A stretch of 64,000 nucleotides of DNA from Leptidea sinapis (lineage: Eukaryota > Arthropoda > Insecta > Lepidoptera > Pieridae): NCBI RefSeq assembly GCF_905404315.1, contig NC_066273.1:1860001-1924000 (forward strand), given 5' to 3'. This document shows, piece by piece, positions 33,970-44,487 of the stretch (position 1 is its first letter; each line of letters begins with the position of its first letter). The translations under genes were made by a program, and so were the position numbers. The notes below the pieces were generated by a model, which saw nothing but the letters and a program-made list of their open reading frames with translations, made no database searches and was not told the origin of the DNA.

Positions 33970-34281
33970 TTACCAGTCGGAGGCTCCTTTGCACAGGATG
34001 CCGGCTAGATTATGGGTACCACAACGGCACTTAAATCTGCCGTGAAGCAATAATGTGCAAGCAATACTGTGTTTCGGTCTGAAGGGCGCCGTAGCTAGTG
34101 AATTTACTGGGCAAATGAGACTTAACATCTTATGTCTCAAGGTGACGAGCACAGTTGTAGTGCCGCACAGAATTTTTGGGTCTTTCAAGAATCCAGAGCG
34201 GCACTGAATTGTAAAGGGACGTATCAATTACCAGCAGCTGAATGTCCGGCTCGTCTCGTTTCTTATTTTCATTAAAAAAAT
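33970..34281 (+). repeat. Rep-A copy, full length
   Basis: Runs from TTACCAGTCGGAGGCTCC to GGCTCGTCTCGTTTCTTATT and the A tail. The left arm of the main hairpin is TGCCGCACAG, one change from the usual TGCCGCTCAG, and the other arm is AGAGCGGCA. Confidence 0.88.
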
Positions 34282-34380
34282 ACAAATCGCGAGTGTAAGA
34301 CGTTGCTTAGCACACACACTAAACTAATATTCATGGCCTGTTTTTATCAGTTGTCTAAACAGCAAGAGACTCTATTTAGA
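34282..34380 (-). repeat. Rep-G fragment
   Basis: TACAAATCGCGAGTGTAAGA, then a GGCCTGTTTTTATCAG and AGCAAGAGACTCTATTTAGA block, the reverse complement of Rep-G. It starts at the A tail of the Rep-A copy. Confidence 0.6.
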
Positions 34381-34649
34381 CGTATATATTTTTGTAATGG
34401 TAAGGAATATATCATAGTATAAGTAGTAATGGTGCTAAAATACGTTTATTTGTGTACAGTGTTTGTAGATTGAAGCAACTGTAATCAATAAATTCTATTG
34501 TTTTACATTTTTGACCTACTGGTTTAAGTTTGAGTATTATTGTTTCTTGCGACACATCACATAGATTGTAATAAAAACAATTTGTAAAACTAGGAAGCTG
34601 TAAATATGTATCTTTTGACATCAATGACGTTCTACACACATAACACACA

Positions 34650-34847
34650 GAAGGGCGCCGTAGCTAGTGAAATTACTAGGCAAACGAGACGTAACATCTT
34701 ATGTCTCAAGGTGACGAGCGCAATTGTAGTGCCGCTCAGAGCGGCACTGCATTGTTATATTAGGGTTTACATAGGGTACGGCGTATCAATTACCATCAGC
34801 TAAACGTCCTGCTTATCTCGTCCCTAATTTTCATAAAAAATATATAT
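34650..34847 (+). repeat. Rep-A copy with hairpin loop deleted
   Basis: It starts at GAAGGGCGCCGTAGCTAGTG, so the first half is missing, and ends at the CTTATCTCGTCCCTAATTTT tail. The loop of the main hairpin is gone: AGTGCCGCT-CAG-AGCGGCACT at 34728-34748 is a perfect 9-bp palindrome with a 3-nt spacer. Confidence 0.85.
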
Positions 34848-34874
34848 TTACAATGACATACCAGAACGATAGAT

Positions 34875-34932
34875 GATAGCAGAAGATAGCAGAACGGCAA
34901 AAGTGTGCTTAAAGACAAAGTAAGCACACTTC
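34875..34932 (-). repeat. short dispersed block shared with 10.5 kb, forming a hairpin
   Basis: AACGGCAAAAGTGTGCTTAA and AGACAAAG are the reverse complement of 10525-10560. Here GTGTGCTTA and TAAGCACAC form a 9-bp stem around AAGACAAAG. Confidence 0.55.
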
Positions 34933-35204
34933 TCTCATCGTCAGTCGTGAAAACTTCATTCAATTTGAAAAAAAAAACTTATGTTTTCTAAAAACCATAC
35001 CAAATCCTAAAAAGTACCTACTTAATAATATAATAAATAATAATATGAATTATAAATTCAATTTTCTGTTTGTCTATTTATGTGTTTCTCCGTATGTTTG
35101 TCCGAGTAAAACGTAAAAACTAGGGAATAGATTTAAAACAACTCTAGCAATAACATTAACAAGAGATTGGGACAATATAAAGGCTACATATTGTCACGCT
35201 GATC

Positions 35205-35460
35205 ATAATACTGACGACCCATATAGCCCAGTGGTTACCCTGCCTACTGAGCTAGAGGTTCCGGGTTCCAATCCCGGTAGGTGCAATCATTTATATGATG
35301 AATATGGATGTTTGTTTCAGAGTCACGTATGTTTATATGTATTTGTGTACGTTTAAGACTGAATATTGTATTTAATACATCATTGTCTTGCACACATAGT
35401 ACAGGCTTTGCCTAGTTTGGGGCAAGACAATATGTGTAATTGTGTATCAATAAATATTTT
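35205..35460 (+). repeat. SINE-1, tRNA-headed, copy at 35 kb
   Basis: The tRNA-like head has A box TATAGCCCAGTGGTTA and B box GGTTCCAATCC (one change from consensus) inside CCGGG/CCCGG arms. The body ATTTATATGATGAATATGGA and end TTTGGGGCAAGACAATATGT match the copy at 24 kb, which is on the other strand. Confidence 0.85.
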
Positions 35461-35571
35461 TGCATAATACTCAATCAAATAAAATTTAATGAAATATTTT
35501 CCTTTGTTACAGGTAATGGAAAAGCTAAAAAAAAGATATCTTATGCAATTGCTATCCGCTACTACTCTTAA

Positions 35572-36014
35572 GGCGACACTAAATGCCGGCGACCTTGAGC
35601 GATATGAGTTCACGGCTCCTATGTAACAAAACCAATATTTTCAAAATTCTTGCGTCGAAAATGTAACATTTTTACAGGCGCGAACAGCTTAATTGCTTAC
35701 AATCCTCATTATTGATTACTAATCTGAATAAATGTACCTACACAAAAAAAAATTAAAAGCTATAGGAACAACTTTTACGAAAGTAGTATACTAAACAAAT
35801 GCATCATTCCGAGAAAAAACTTGTTTAACTGCAAAGAAAACTGGTATTTCATAATAGCTCAGGAGTATTAACTTTAACCAATAGCAAGCATTAGCAACCT
35901 ACAAGTAAGACTTAAGGGTATGTGAAACAGGATAAATAGCTCCAAATGCTATATTTTCAACACCAAACTTGTCTAAAAACACCATGTTTGCGTGTTTTCT
36001 GCTTACTCTTCGCC
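35572..36014. mobile_element. TTAA-flanked MITE, copy 2
   Basis: It is 443 bp between TTAA at 35568-35571 and TTAA at 36015-36018, with ends GGCGACACTAAATGCC and CTTACTCTTCGCC. Its interior agrees with copy 1 over most of its length, with CCAAACTTGTCTAAAAACAC shared almost unchanged. Confidence 0.75.
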
Positions 36015-36090
36015 TTAACTTAGGTATTTCAATACTTGCAATCTACATAAAACTTTACCCAGATTATACTGTACACTTGTAATTATTACA

Positions 36091-36426
36091 CTAGCTGACC
36101 CGGCAAACGTTGTTTTGCCATATAAAGTATAATTCACGCGATAGTTTTATAAGTAATAAAATATTGCCTATATATATATTGTACATCATTTTGTTCTATT
36201 GTCAATAGTTTTTGCAGCGCACGCAAAAATAGGTTTTCGATTTTACACCTTGTGTTACAAAATAGCAATTTTATTACGGATCCCTAATTTTGAAAAAAAA
36301 AGCCTATAGCCTTCCTCGATAAATGGACTACCCAACACTGAAAGAATCATTCAAATCGGACCAGTAGTACCAGAGATTAGCGCGTTCAAACAAACAAACA
36401 CTGCAGCTTTATAATATTAGTATAGA
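36091..36426 (-). mobile_element. Helitron, Lep1-like, complete
   Basis: On the minus strand it starts TCTATACTAATATTATAAAG and ends GGGTCAGCTAG. A hairpin (GGCAAA ... TTTGCC) lies about 10 bp before the CTAG end. It sits between A and T. 5'-TC, 3'-CTRR with a nearby hairpin and AT insertion are the Helitron signature. It is non-autonomous: 336 bp, with no Rep/helicase frame. Confidence 0.85.
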
Positions 36427-36439
36427 TATAATAAAATTT

Positions 36440-36857
36440 TCAGCATTAAGTTCTCACCAACTATATCTTCGGTCTGTCCATAATCTCTTGCTTTGTACAC
36501 CTGTTCATAAAACTTCCTTTTTTAACAATTCATTTGCTGTGCAAGCTGTTAGCCTATGGAATTCTCTTCCCTCGCAAATCAGAAAGGCTCAAACTCTCCA
36601 ATCTTTCAAAACAATGCTCCATAATTATTATTTATTACTGTGAAAAATTCATTACTATGTTTAAATTATATGCATATCGATAACACTTCCTTCTGTTATC
36701 TTTTCAACTAAAACTACTTCATTACAGGTTGCCTGGTAGAAATCGCTCTTAAGCGATAAGGCAGCCTATTGCTTTTTGTAGTCTCGATTTTTGTTATGTT
36801 TAATTATTTTGTGGTGTGCAATAAAGATATATTTCATTTCATTTTCATTTCATTTAA
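36440..36857 (+). mobile_element. LINE-G 3' end, ORF2 C-terminus plus 3' UTR
   Basis: The frame 36520-36643 reads NNSFAVQAVSLWNSLPSQIR, then KAQTLQSFKTMLHNYYLLL and a stop, the classical SLWNSLP end of insect Jockey/CR1-type ORF2. The 3' UTR has GGTTGCCTGGTAGAAATCGC, the small hairpin CGCTCTTAAGCG and ends GTGCAATAAAGATATATTTC with a TTTCATTTCATTT repeat. Confidence 0.8.
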
Positions 36858-37970
36858 TTACAAAACAAAGTCAGCGCCATCTTTGATCTATTGTGAAGCT
36901 TAGCGTAGCTTGAATAATAGTGTTGTGAGCGATCGATACGGTATATCTATAAATGTTATTGTTTTAAGACCTACGACAATGTACCGAGAATAATGGCAGC
37001 ATCGCTTAATGTAATTGTATTGAAACTCAAATATTTTTCATCAAAATATGATTTAAAATCTCTTATTGAAAGTTAAAACCTACCACCCGTTACATATGTA
37101 TCTACCTACTCTGAAGTACCATTGAACTAAAATGAATTGTGAAAATAAATAGAAAGAGATATCTTTTTTAATTATTATTAATTAATAATTATTATTAAAT
37201 TACTTTACTTAAATGTTCAGTATACATATGAGATACAAGATGCTTGGTAGCTGAAGTGTGATATAAATGGTCTAGTAGATCAGCTAACGTCAGTATCACT
37301 AGTTTTTTATATTAAAAAAATATAGAGAACTTTGTACTAGTACAAAACCAACTATCCCCTTTTAAAAAAACAATTACTTTTTAAAGCGGTTTTTGTTGCT
37401 TTTTTTAAACTCTGTGTAAATTTAAATTGTGTGGAACACTGATTATTAGATATATTGCATTCATAAATTTGACATTGTAAATTCAAGTGTTATTTAAAAT
37501 TGTTTAGACAAGCAATAGATAGTTAACATAGCGCCCTCTAACTGCAGTATAGTTAAGACCAGTTCGTCATAAGCTCGTCAAAACTTCCATACTAATGAAG
37601 TTATATTACATTTATAATCTATCTTACAACTTAACACCATCAATGAAATACGGCCGGGCCGGCCTGTTATCTAGGATCACGGTAAAGCAGTTATAACGAA
37701 ATTTCATTCTCATCGACTCATCCATTACATTAAGCTTATCGATCATCGACATTCGATAGCGTTGCCACATCACTACGCTTTTCCACGTCATTGTATTTGA
37801 TAACATTTTTAGTTATAATTGCTTGTGTCAGTTTTATTATTTATTTGATTGACGTACTCTGAATAGGTAGGCAGGCCGACTCAGTAACAAACATCATTAG
37901 AATTTTTTTAAGAGAAAATGATATTCTATACTATTATGTATCTAGTACCGCTCAGAAATATATATATATA
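36858..37970. other. unassigned AT-rich stretch
   Basis: No supported gene. A more GC-balanced piece lies at 37620-37800; its 60-codon minus frame has no domain I know. Confidence 0.4.
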
Positions 37971-37972
37971 TA

Positions 37973-38413
37973 CTAGTGTACCCAACAGACGTTGTCCTGT
38001 ACACACGTCTTAAATTTGAAAAATCGGTCCAGCCGTTAGGAGGATTTCACTAACATACACATGAGCAGGAGAATTATATTATATGGACGGAATTGAGAAT
38101 CTAAACCGATCTCAAATTGACTGAAACAAACAAAAAAATCATCAAAATCGGTCCAGCCGTTTAGGAGGTACTTTAATTGTAAATCTAAACCATTCTCGAA
38201 TCCACCTGAAGACACACACCAATCTCAAATTCACCGGAACACACAAAAATATCATCAAAATCGGTCCAGCCGTTTAGGAGGTAGTTCAATTGTGAATCTA
38301 AACCATCCTCGAATCCCCTTGAACTCATACAAAAAATTTCATCAAAATCGGTCCAGCCGTCTAGGAGGAGTTCAGTAACATACACATGCACACAAGAAAT
38401 ATATATATAAAGA
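37973..38413 (-). mobile_element. Helitron with internal minisatellite
   Basis: On the minus strand it starts TCTTTATATATATATTTCTT and ends with GGTACACTAG. Inside, a unit of about 110 bp containing ATCAAAATCGGTCCAGCCGT and TTAGGAGGT recurs four times. The same element is at 59108-59544. The minus-strand 82-codon frame (38185-38433) with repeated GWTDFDEIF is a translation of these units, not a gene. Confidence 0.75.
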
Positions 38414-38417
38414 TATA

Positions 38418-38732
38418 CTAGCTGACCCAACAAACGTTGTATTGCCGATATTAAAATCGCGATACAAAAGTAACTGTTGATCGTATATGAGTGAAAATTT
38501 GAAGTTTATGTATTTTTTAATGCTGACTCATAATCAAACAAATTAAAAAAAATGTATATAAAAAAAAAAAAAAATTAATTTGGACCACCCTTAACATTTA
38601 GGGGATGAAAAATAGATGTTGTCCGATTCTCAGACCTACCCAATATACACTCAAAATTTCATGAGAATCGGTCAAGCCGTTTCGGAGGAGTTCAATGTTT
38701 AACAGAATGACTCGAGAATTATATATTAGAGA
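38418..38732 (-). mobile_element. Helitron, second family
   Basis: Ends TTTGTTGGGTCAGCTAG on the minus strand with an AATACAACGTTTGTT hairpin-like end, and starts near TCTAATATATAATTCTCGAG. It contains CGATTCTCATGAAATTTTGA and TCCTCCGAAACGGCTTGACC. Lies 4 bp from the previous Helitron in the same orientation. Confidence 0.75.
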
Positions 38733-38934
38733 AGATATATTGAAATACACAAACTTCTGAGCGTCACTTTGAGATTTAATATGTAATGAGCGCCTATTCG
38801 ATTCGAGACGTAAGCTTCATGTTTTTGAATATTTCCAGAGCTAGATCGGATTAATGGAATAATAATTTGTATATGGATAGCGACTCTTGTACATAGACAA
38901 CAAATGAAAAGAGAGCAGGTTTACTACTCTAGTG
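38733..38934. other. unassigned stretch
   Basis: Nothing supported. Confidence 0.35.
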
Positions 38935-39075
38935 TGCCTAACAAGATACGTCTTACACTCGCGATTTGTATGTCACTTTGTGTTTGTGTGCGTGCATTGT
39001 TTAAAATAGAGGCTAACTATCAACCTCAATTTTGTCGACGTTTTCACAGTTGTCATAGTCTACTCACAGTGACGA
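38935..39075 (+). repeat. Rep-G copy
   Basis: TACGTCTTACACTCGCGATT, TGTATGTCACTTTGTGTTTG and TTTTCACAGTTGTCATAGTC match the 32.5-kb copy over about 130 bp. Confidence 0.6.
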
Positions 39076-39308
39076 TTATAGAAAGTTTAAATCTTGATTT
39101 AGTGCACTATAGAGTAAAAATATTTTTTTTAATGCTATTTTTTTAATGAGAAGGCAATTCCTTCTTATCGTTTCACGAAATTAGACGTCAGAGTTATTAT
39201 AAGTATTCTGATAAGAAAGATATTCCATATATACTTTTAGTATAAAATACGGCAATCGACTACATTAACTAAAATATTAATAATTTTTACCACGTTGCTT
39301 GAAGGCTC

Positions 39309-39618
39309 CAGTGGGAGGCTCCTTTGCACAGGAAGCCGGCTAGATTATGGGTACCACAACGACGCCTATTTCTGCCGTGAAGCAGTAATGTGTAAGCATT
39401 ACTGTGTTTCGGTCTGAAGGGCGCCGTAGCTAGTAAAATTACTGGGGAAATGAGACTTAACATCTTAGGTCTCAAGGTGATGGGCGCAGTTGTAGTGTCG
39501 CTCAGAATATTCGGGGTTTTTCAGGAATCTTGCATGGCACTGCATTGTAATGGGCAGGGCGTATCAATTACCATCAGCTGAACATCCTGCTCGTCTCGTC
39601 CCTTATTTTCATAAAAAA
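39309..39618 (+). repeat. Rep-A copy, full length
   Basis: Starts CAGTGGGAGGCTCCTTTGCA and ends CTCGTCTCGTCCCTTATTTT plus A run. The main hairpin is damaged: left arm TGTCGCTCAG, right arm TTGCATGGCA. The CAGTAATG / CATTACTG hairpin is perfect. Confidence 0.88.
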
Positions 39619-40087
39619 AGGAGATTTTGTTTATAAATTACGCGTTGTCATTGATTTATGAGCCGTGACGTCATAATCAGTAAACAGTACACGAGTAATT
39701 TCGCCCGTAATTCAATATAAATATATAGTTATTTGCATTATACTTTATATTATTGTTGAAATAAAGTTTGTTTCGGAAAAAGTCATAGACATTAAAGAAG
39801 AGGAATTCAAAATCTATTCTCATGTCTTGTATTGAGTATTTAAAAAAAACAGTTAATAACAATCTATTTTAATGTAGATGTAATACCCCTCGGCTTCTGT
39901 TTGAAATGTACCGCGATCATGTATACTAAGCATGTAGCATCCACATCAAAATTGCACAATTCAAGTGTCTACAAATCCTATAATCATTAACTTAATTGAT
40001 GTTGGTTTCGGTGAAACGTATAATAAATATGGCACATTTGTTACAGTTAAAGTTCATGAATCTTTCTCTATGAAGAAGAATATATAT
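39619..40087. other. unassigned AT-rich stretch
   Basis: No supported feature; the minus-strand 61-codon frame at 39677 is low-complexity. Confidence 0.4.
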
Positions 40088-40095
40088 ACCTGGAT

Positions 40096-40261
40096 CACGG
40101 ACTAGTTCTGTCACAGACGATGGCAAATCTCATAATGGCGGCCGATCGGCTTGTATTAGTGTAAGTGTATGCGTGGGGCTGTATTTACACGTTTACCGGC
40201 TTGTTTTGGTGCCTTACTGTTATGTAAGGTGACACGGAGTCCTTCTTTTTACTCGTCCGTG
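40096..40261. mobile_element. hAT MITE, CACGGAC family, deleted copy
   Basis: It is 166 bp. It begins CACGGACTAG and ends CTTTTTACTCGTCCGTG. TCACAGACGATGG and TAAGGTGACACGGAGTCCTT match the 16.2-kb copy; the left half is deleted. Flanks ACCTGGAT and ACCTGGGT are an 8-bp duplication with one mismatch. Confidence 0.85.
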
Positions 40262-40269
40262 ACCTGGGT

Positions 40270-40422
40270 GTGACAAGTAAAAAAAAGCCCGCTGAGTTAG
40301 TTGCGCCCGCTCTTCTCAGGTCTGAGGCATTCATTTTGGAATGGGTGGTAGTTTTTTTACTTTCAATAAGTGATGTCACATCCATTTGTGAATAAAAATA
40401 TTTGAATTTGAATTTGTTCATG
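40270..40422 (+). mobile_element. LINE-B 3' UTR
   Basis: CCCGCTGAGTTAGTTGCGCC, GCTCTTCTCAGGTCTGAGGC, ATGGGTGGTAGT and the end AATATTTGAATTTGAATTTG match the 3' UTR at 14.0 kb. It begins at the border of the MITE, so only the UTR remains. Confidence 0.8.
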
Positions 40423-41306
40423 AATGAGATCACGACATACAAAAACAGTTATTAGTAAAAAGGACGAAAATAATATTTTGTGTCTTTGTCCGTGTTTCTA
40501 TTTTGTTTTTTGGTCATAAACTTCACTTGAAACATTTGACCACCACAATTAGATTGTTTAAAAATACGCAATTATTTTTATACTTTTTAGTGCATATTAT
40601 TTTTTTTAGTTTTTGAATAGTGTTTTTGAAGTCGGTTGTTTTTTGACAATTTTTTTATTATTTTACCTTTCGGGTTTTCGCGGATTGCAAATCTAGTTGA
40701 TACTTCATCGTAAAACTTCCCAATAGTCGAAGTAAAATAAAAAGTCAGTGGTGAATTATGAATAGTGTGGAGAAGTTTATTATATGAAAAGATAATCCAT
40801 AAAGATTGCAATTAGCATGATTTCGATAAGTCTATATATCGCACTACGTGACAAATAATAAATAAACATTTACAATAATTTTAACTGCGTGTTTCATACC
40901 TACAATGGTGTCGTAATAACATCTCCAATTACGTCAGATATACGCAAATTCCTGGCATGTAGTGTTATTTGATCTATGCTTACAGGCTTAATTTTTAGGT
41001 TTAGAGTTTCAAATGAAAATATCAAGTTATGCACTTGAAAATAAATATATTTTTTTTAGTTTTTGAGCAGTATGTAATACAGAAATTAGAAGAGTTTATA
41101 TTGATCTATTTATCATCACACATTCTATGTTCAGACATTAGAAAAGGTTTCGAGACCCAAAACGAGAGGAATTTACATACTTTCATTAAGTTATTAACAT
41201 TCTGGCAAGACTATGTCATAGTCTTACAAGTCAGCCAAACTTTTCCAATGAATTTCCACACAAACAAAGTGAAAACAAATATGTAAATTCGAACTAAACG
41301 ACTAAT
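40423..41306. other. unassigned AT-rich stretch
   Basis: Two frames of 74-85 codons are AT-rich and without domains; no gene called. Confidence 0.4.
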
Positions 41307-41905
41307 TTTACCAGTTCGAGGCTCCTTTGCACAGGGAGTCGGCTAGATTATGGGTACCACAACGGCGCCTATTTCTGCCGTGAAGCAGTAATCTGTAAAC
41401 ATTACTGTGTTTCAGTCTGAAGGGCGCCGTACCTAGTGAAATTACTGGGGAAATGAGACTTAACATCTGTCTCAAGGTGACGAGCGCAATTGTAGTGCCG
41501 CTCAGGATTTTTGGGGTATCCAAGAATCCTGAGCGCAGGGGCGTGCACACCATATAGGCAATTAGGCGGTGCCTAACTTGTTAAGAACTATAATAAATAT
41601 AGTGTTAAAATTGATTTAGTTTAATTTGGTTCTGTTATTCAATAACCACGTTTTAATTGAACCCAAGGTGGGCAGTCTCCAAATTGTATATTCGATATAC
41701 AAATTTAGTATTTAGATCTCACCTATTTAAGCCTAGTACTATCGGACCAAAGCGAAACTTCGACTAGTTAGATTTACAGTGCCTAGCTTGCTAGAAAACA
41801 AATGCACGCGACTGCCTGAGCGGCACTGCATTGTAATGGGTAGGGCGTATCAATTACCATCAGCTGAACGTCCTGCTCGTCTCGTCCCTTATTTTTATAA
41901 ATAAA
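41307..41905 (+). repeat. Rep-A copy split by a nested hAT MITE
   Basis: The first part is 41307-41535, the second 41815-41905. Removing the insert and one copy of CCTGAGCG restores the Rep-A hairpin arm and tail without a gap. Confidence 0.9.
41536..41814. mobile_element. hAT MITE nested in Rep-A
   Basis: It is 279 bp. Left end CAGGGGCGTGCA, right end (reverse complement) CAGTCGCGTGCA. A perfect 8-bp duplication CCTGAGCG is at 41528-41535 and 41815-41822. The target is the right arm of the Rep-A hairpin. No coding frame. Confidence 0.92.
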
Positions 41906-42225
41906 ACCCGGAACACGAATTAAAGCGAATACTTAATCAAATTCTTTTCCTGCGCACACTAATTCTACGGCATCCAACAATCAAGCGATAAAATGTTTTC
42001 ATTATAGTAAGACACATACATACTGTGTATAAATGTCTTTATTTTTTAAATATGAATTCTGATGCCAGAATGCAAATAGTAACAGCAAAAAACTGTTTAC
42101 ATCCCTTTAACCTACCTTTTAGGTTTCGATTAGTTTTCGCAAAGTCTAGTGTAGTGTCTTGACATCTAATCTAACCTAAATATATGCTTACAATCATTGT
42201 CACTGTCATGGCATCGACAGTGACA
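41906..42225. other. unassigned stretch
   Basis: Nothing supported. Confidence 0.4.
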
Positions 42226-42420
42226 TTAACCGTGTGACGTTGAGTGCTTTAAGACTGTGGAATGCACAGTACAGCGCAAATATAAGTAAATATGTTCCTT
42301 GGTACAGCGGGAGCGCCAGTTCCAGTCGGTCATTGGTCGGGAGCGGACGTTTCCGTGCAGTGCTACTTACTGAACAACAGTTGTTTCACTTGCGCCCAAA
42401 AAATAATTTATCCTAGCTAA
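42226..42420 (+). other. GC-richer segment, possible regulatory or exon DNA
   Basis: This patch (GGTACAGCGGGAGCGCCAGT, GGTCGGGAGCGGACGTTTCC) is clearly richer in GC than its surroundings. The 60-codon frame 42234-42416 has no domain I know and no clear splice sites. A GGACGT (DPE-like) and nearby CAGT (Inr-like) are not at the right distance for a core promoter. It may be a promoter, a first exon or an old repeat. Confidence 0.25.
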
Positions 42421-42970
42421 ATCGTAAATAGTCAGTTAGTTACAATCGAGTTCTTTTTAAATTTATTTATTTGAGTAATATTAGATACACTGTTTATCTT
42501 ACACTAATCATTAATTAATTACTCTTAACAATAAAAAATTGCAAATAAAATACAAAAAGCAGAAAATGTTATTACGATAAAAAACATATAGCTGTGAAAA
42601 TACATGAATTAACATAAGTAATTTAACATAAGTAATAAAAAATAAAATACAAAGACTTGACTTGTTTTATTTTTATAAGATAATATTAAGTAAGGTATTA
42701 TTAATTGGGTTTATTTTAAATTTTTACAAGTACAGTTTTAAACATACATATATAAATGAACATGTATTACCTATACATATATTATTTTATTTTAGATGTG
42801 AAATATAAGCAACTATTATACATGCAATAATCTTATAAGATATAGTGTAATAAAATAGAAAATAAATTTAAAAGAAAATATTACTCTGTATGTTGTGGGT
42901 ATATCGGTAAGGTAAGTTAGACTGGATAATAATGTGAATTTAACGTATAGCATAAGTTATCTTAGTAATC
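42421..42970. other. unassigned AT-rich stretch
   Basis: Very AT-rich; ATTAACATAAGTAATTTAAC is a small direct repeat. No feature supported. Confidence 0.4.
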
Positions 42971-42974
42971 CTGG

Positions 42975-43090
42975 GTAATGATAATATCTTTGCCAAATGT
43001 TGCCCAGTCTGCTAGCGTCGTATACGAGTAATAGCGGTCATTCCATTGAAACCCTTTTATTACAAGACATAACAGACGACTGCAGTTTGG
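42975..43090 (+). repeat. dispersed block shared with 47.5 kb
   Basis: GTAATGATAATATCTTTGCC, then AAATGTTGCC, and after 35 bp CATTCCATTGAAACCC and TTATTACAAGAC; the same blocks in the same order are at 47493-47585. Class unknown. Confidence 0.55.
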
Positions 43091-43469
43091 CAGTATACAA
43101 AATGATCAAGATTAAGATTATACTGGAGATAAATACTCCATGTTCTTATGATAATAATATCCTCTTAGTTATTCGCAGTTCATCTTTGACACAACATTTT
43201 GTCTGTTTGAAATATCATAAACAAGCTTTAACCATATGAATGTTTACAGTACTGACTCCATCTGACTGTTCGTTACGGTCAAATATTATGTAAACAAATA
43301 TTTTAATAGCTATGACGATGACCAACCGAGTGCGCGATACTATGGTGCGGTCCGGCGGCGGGCAAACTACAACTGATAAAATTTAATTTTGCAATTTTAA
43401 CAAGAGTACCGGACAACGTATAAAGATAAAGATAATACAAAGATTGTCGCTGAAGACGCTAGATTTAGG

Positions 43470-43531
43470 CATATAATATCTTTTCGCTGATTTTTAACTC
43501 CCACGCGTCTGATTTCGCGGGCAACAGCTAG
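43470..43531 (+). mobile_element. Helitron 3' end fragment
   Basis: CCCACGCGTCTGATTTCGCG then GGCAACAGCTAG, followed by T. A stem CGCG...CGCG lies 11 bp before the CTAG end, as expected of a Helitron 3' terminus. The 5' end was not found. Confidence 0.5.
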
Positions 43532-43689
43532 TTCTATATAAATGTATAGTGTGACATAATATGCAACGGTGATGTATAAATTCAATTATAGGTTTATATC
43601 CTATAAAAGTATTTTATTCAGAAATTAATGTTACTTATAATTGTGAACACGTCGAAAAATGCGGTAAAACGTAAGCCTCTATTATCAGC

Positions 43690-43835
43690 AATAAATGCAC
43701 ACTAACACAAAGTGACATACAAATCGCAAGTGTAAGACGTAGCTTGTCACGCACACTAAAGTAATAAACATGGCCTGTTTTCATGCATTTCCTAACAGCG
43801 AGAGGCTTTATCTACACCTATGAATTATCTAGTTA
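43690..43835 (-). repeat. Rep-G copy
   Basis: GACATACAAATCGCAAGTGT, AAGACGTAGCTTGTCACGCA and AACATGGCCTGTTTTCATG are the reverse complement of the 32.5-kb repeat. Confidence 0.6.
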
Positions 43836-43949
43836 CTTACATTATGTGTTCGAAATTCGGTCAAATTGTAAGTAAAGGCATTTAGTGATTATTGCATAAT
43901 GTAATATGTAGATGAATATTATCTTTTGTTATATGGATCTTTTGTTATA

Positions 43950-44293
43950 TCTTAAGTATTACTTGTAGGTTGCTAATGCTTGCTATTGGTTAAAGTTAAT
44001 ACTCCTGAGCTATTATGAAATACCAGTTTTCTTTGCAGTTAAACAAGTTTTTTCTTGGAATGATGCATTTGTTTAGTATACTACTTTCGTAAAAGTTGTT
44101 CTTATAGCTTTTCCTTTTTTTGTGTAGGTACATTTATTCAGATTAGTAATCAATAATGAGTATTGTAAGCATTTAAGCTGTTTGCGCCTGTAAAAATGTT
44201 ACATTTTCGACGCAAGAATTTTGAAAATATTGGCTTTGTTACATAGGAGCCGTGAACTCATATCGCTCAATGTCGCCGGCATTTTGTGTCGCC
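43950..44293 (-). mobile_element. TTAA-type MITE, copy 3, truncated
   Basis: Reverse orientation. The GGCGACACAAAATGCC end abuts TTAA at 44294-44297. The other end is missing: similarity to copy 2 stops at an ACTTAAG near 43950. Interior blocks CATTTGTTTAGTATACTACT and GGTACATTTATTCAGATTAG are conserved. Confidence 0.7.
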
Positions 44294-44297
44294 TTAA

Positions 44298-44426
44298 GTA
44301 GTAGTAAGTACATATAGTACAATATAGTAGATGCTTGCATGCTTGTATATGTATGTATTCAATGTCTCTTGTGTTTTTACTTATTAATTCAATTTATTTT
44401 TAATTAATATTTGACTTTTGTGTATT
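44298..44426. other. unassigned spacer
   Basis: Short AT-rich spacer between two mobile elements. Confidence 0.4.
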
Positions 44427-44487
44427 TTTTTTTTTTTTTATGGAATAGGAGGACAAACGAGCGTACGGGTCACCTGGTGTTAAGTGA

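Noticed and set aside
37973..38413. CRISPR-like regular repeats
   Set aside because: Units are long, contiguous and inside a Helitron; eukaryotic genome; no cas genes.
38185..38433. 82-codon frame with repeated GWTDFDEIF
   Set aside because: It is a translation of the Helitron minisatellite units.
42226..42420. Core promoter with Inr and DPE
   Set aside because: The GGACGT motif is not 28 bases from any Inr-like CAGT, so it is kept only as a GC-richer segment.
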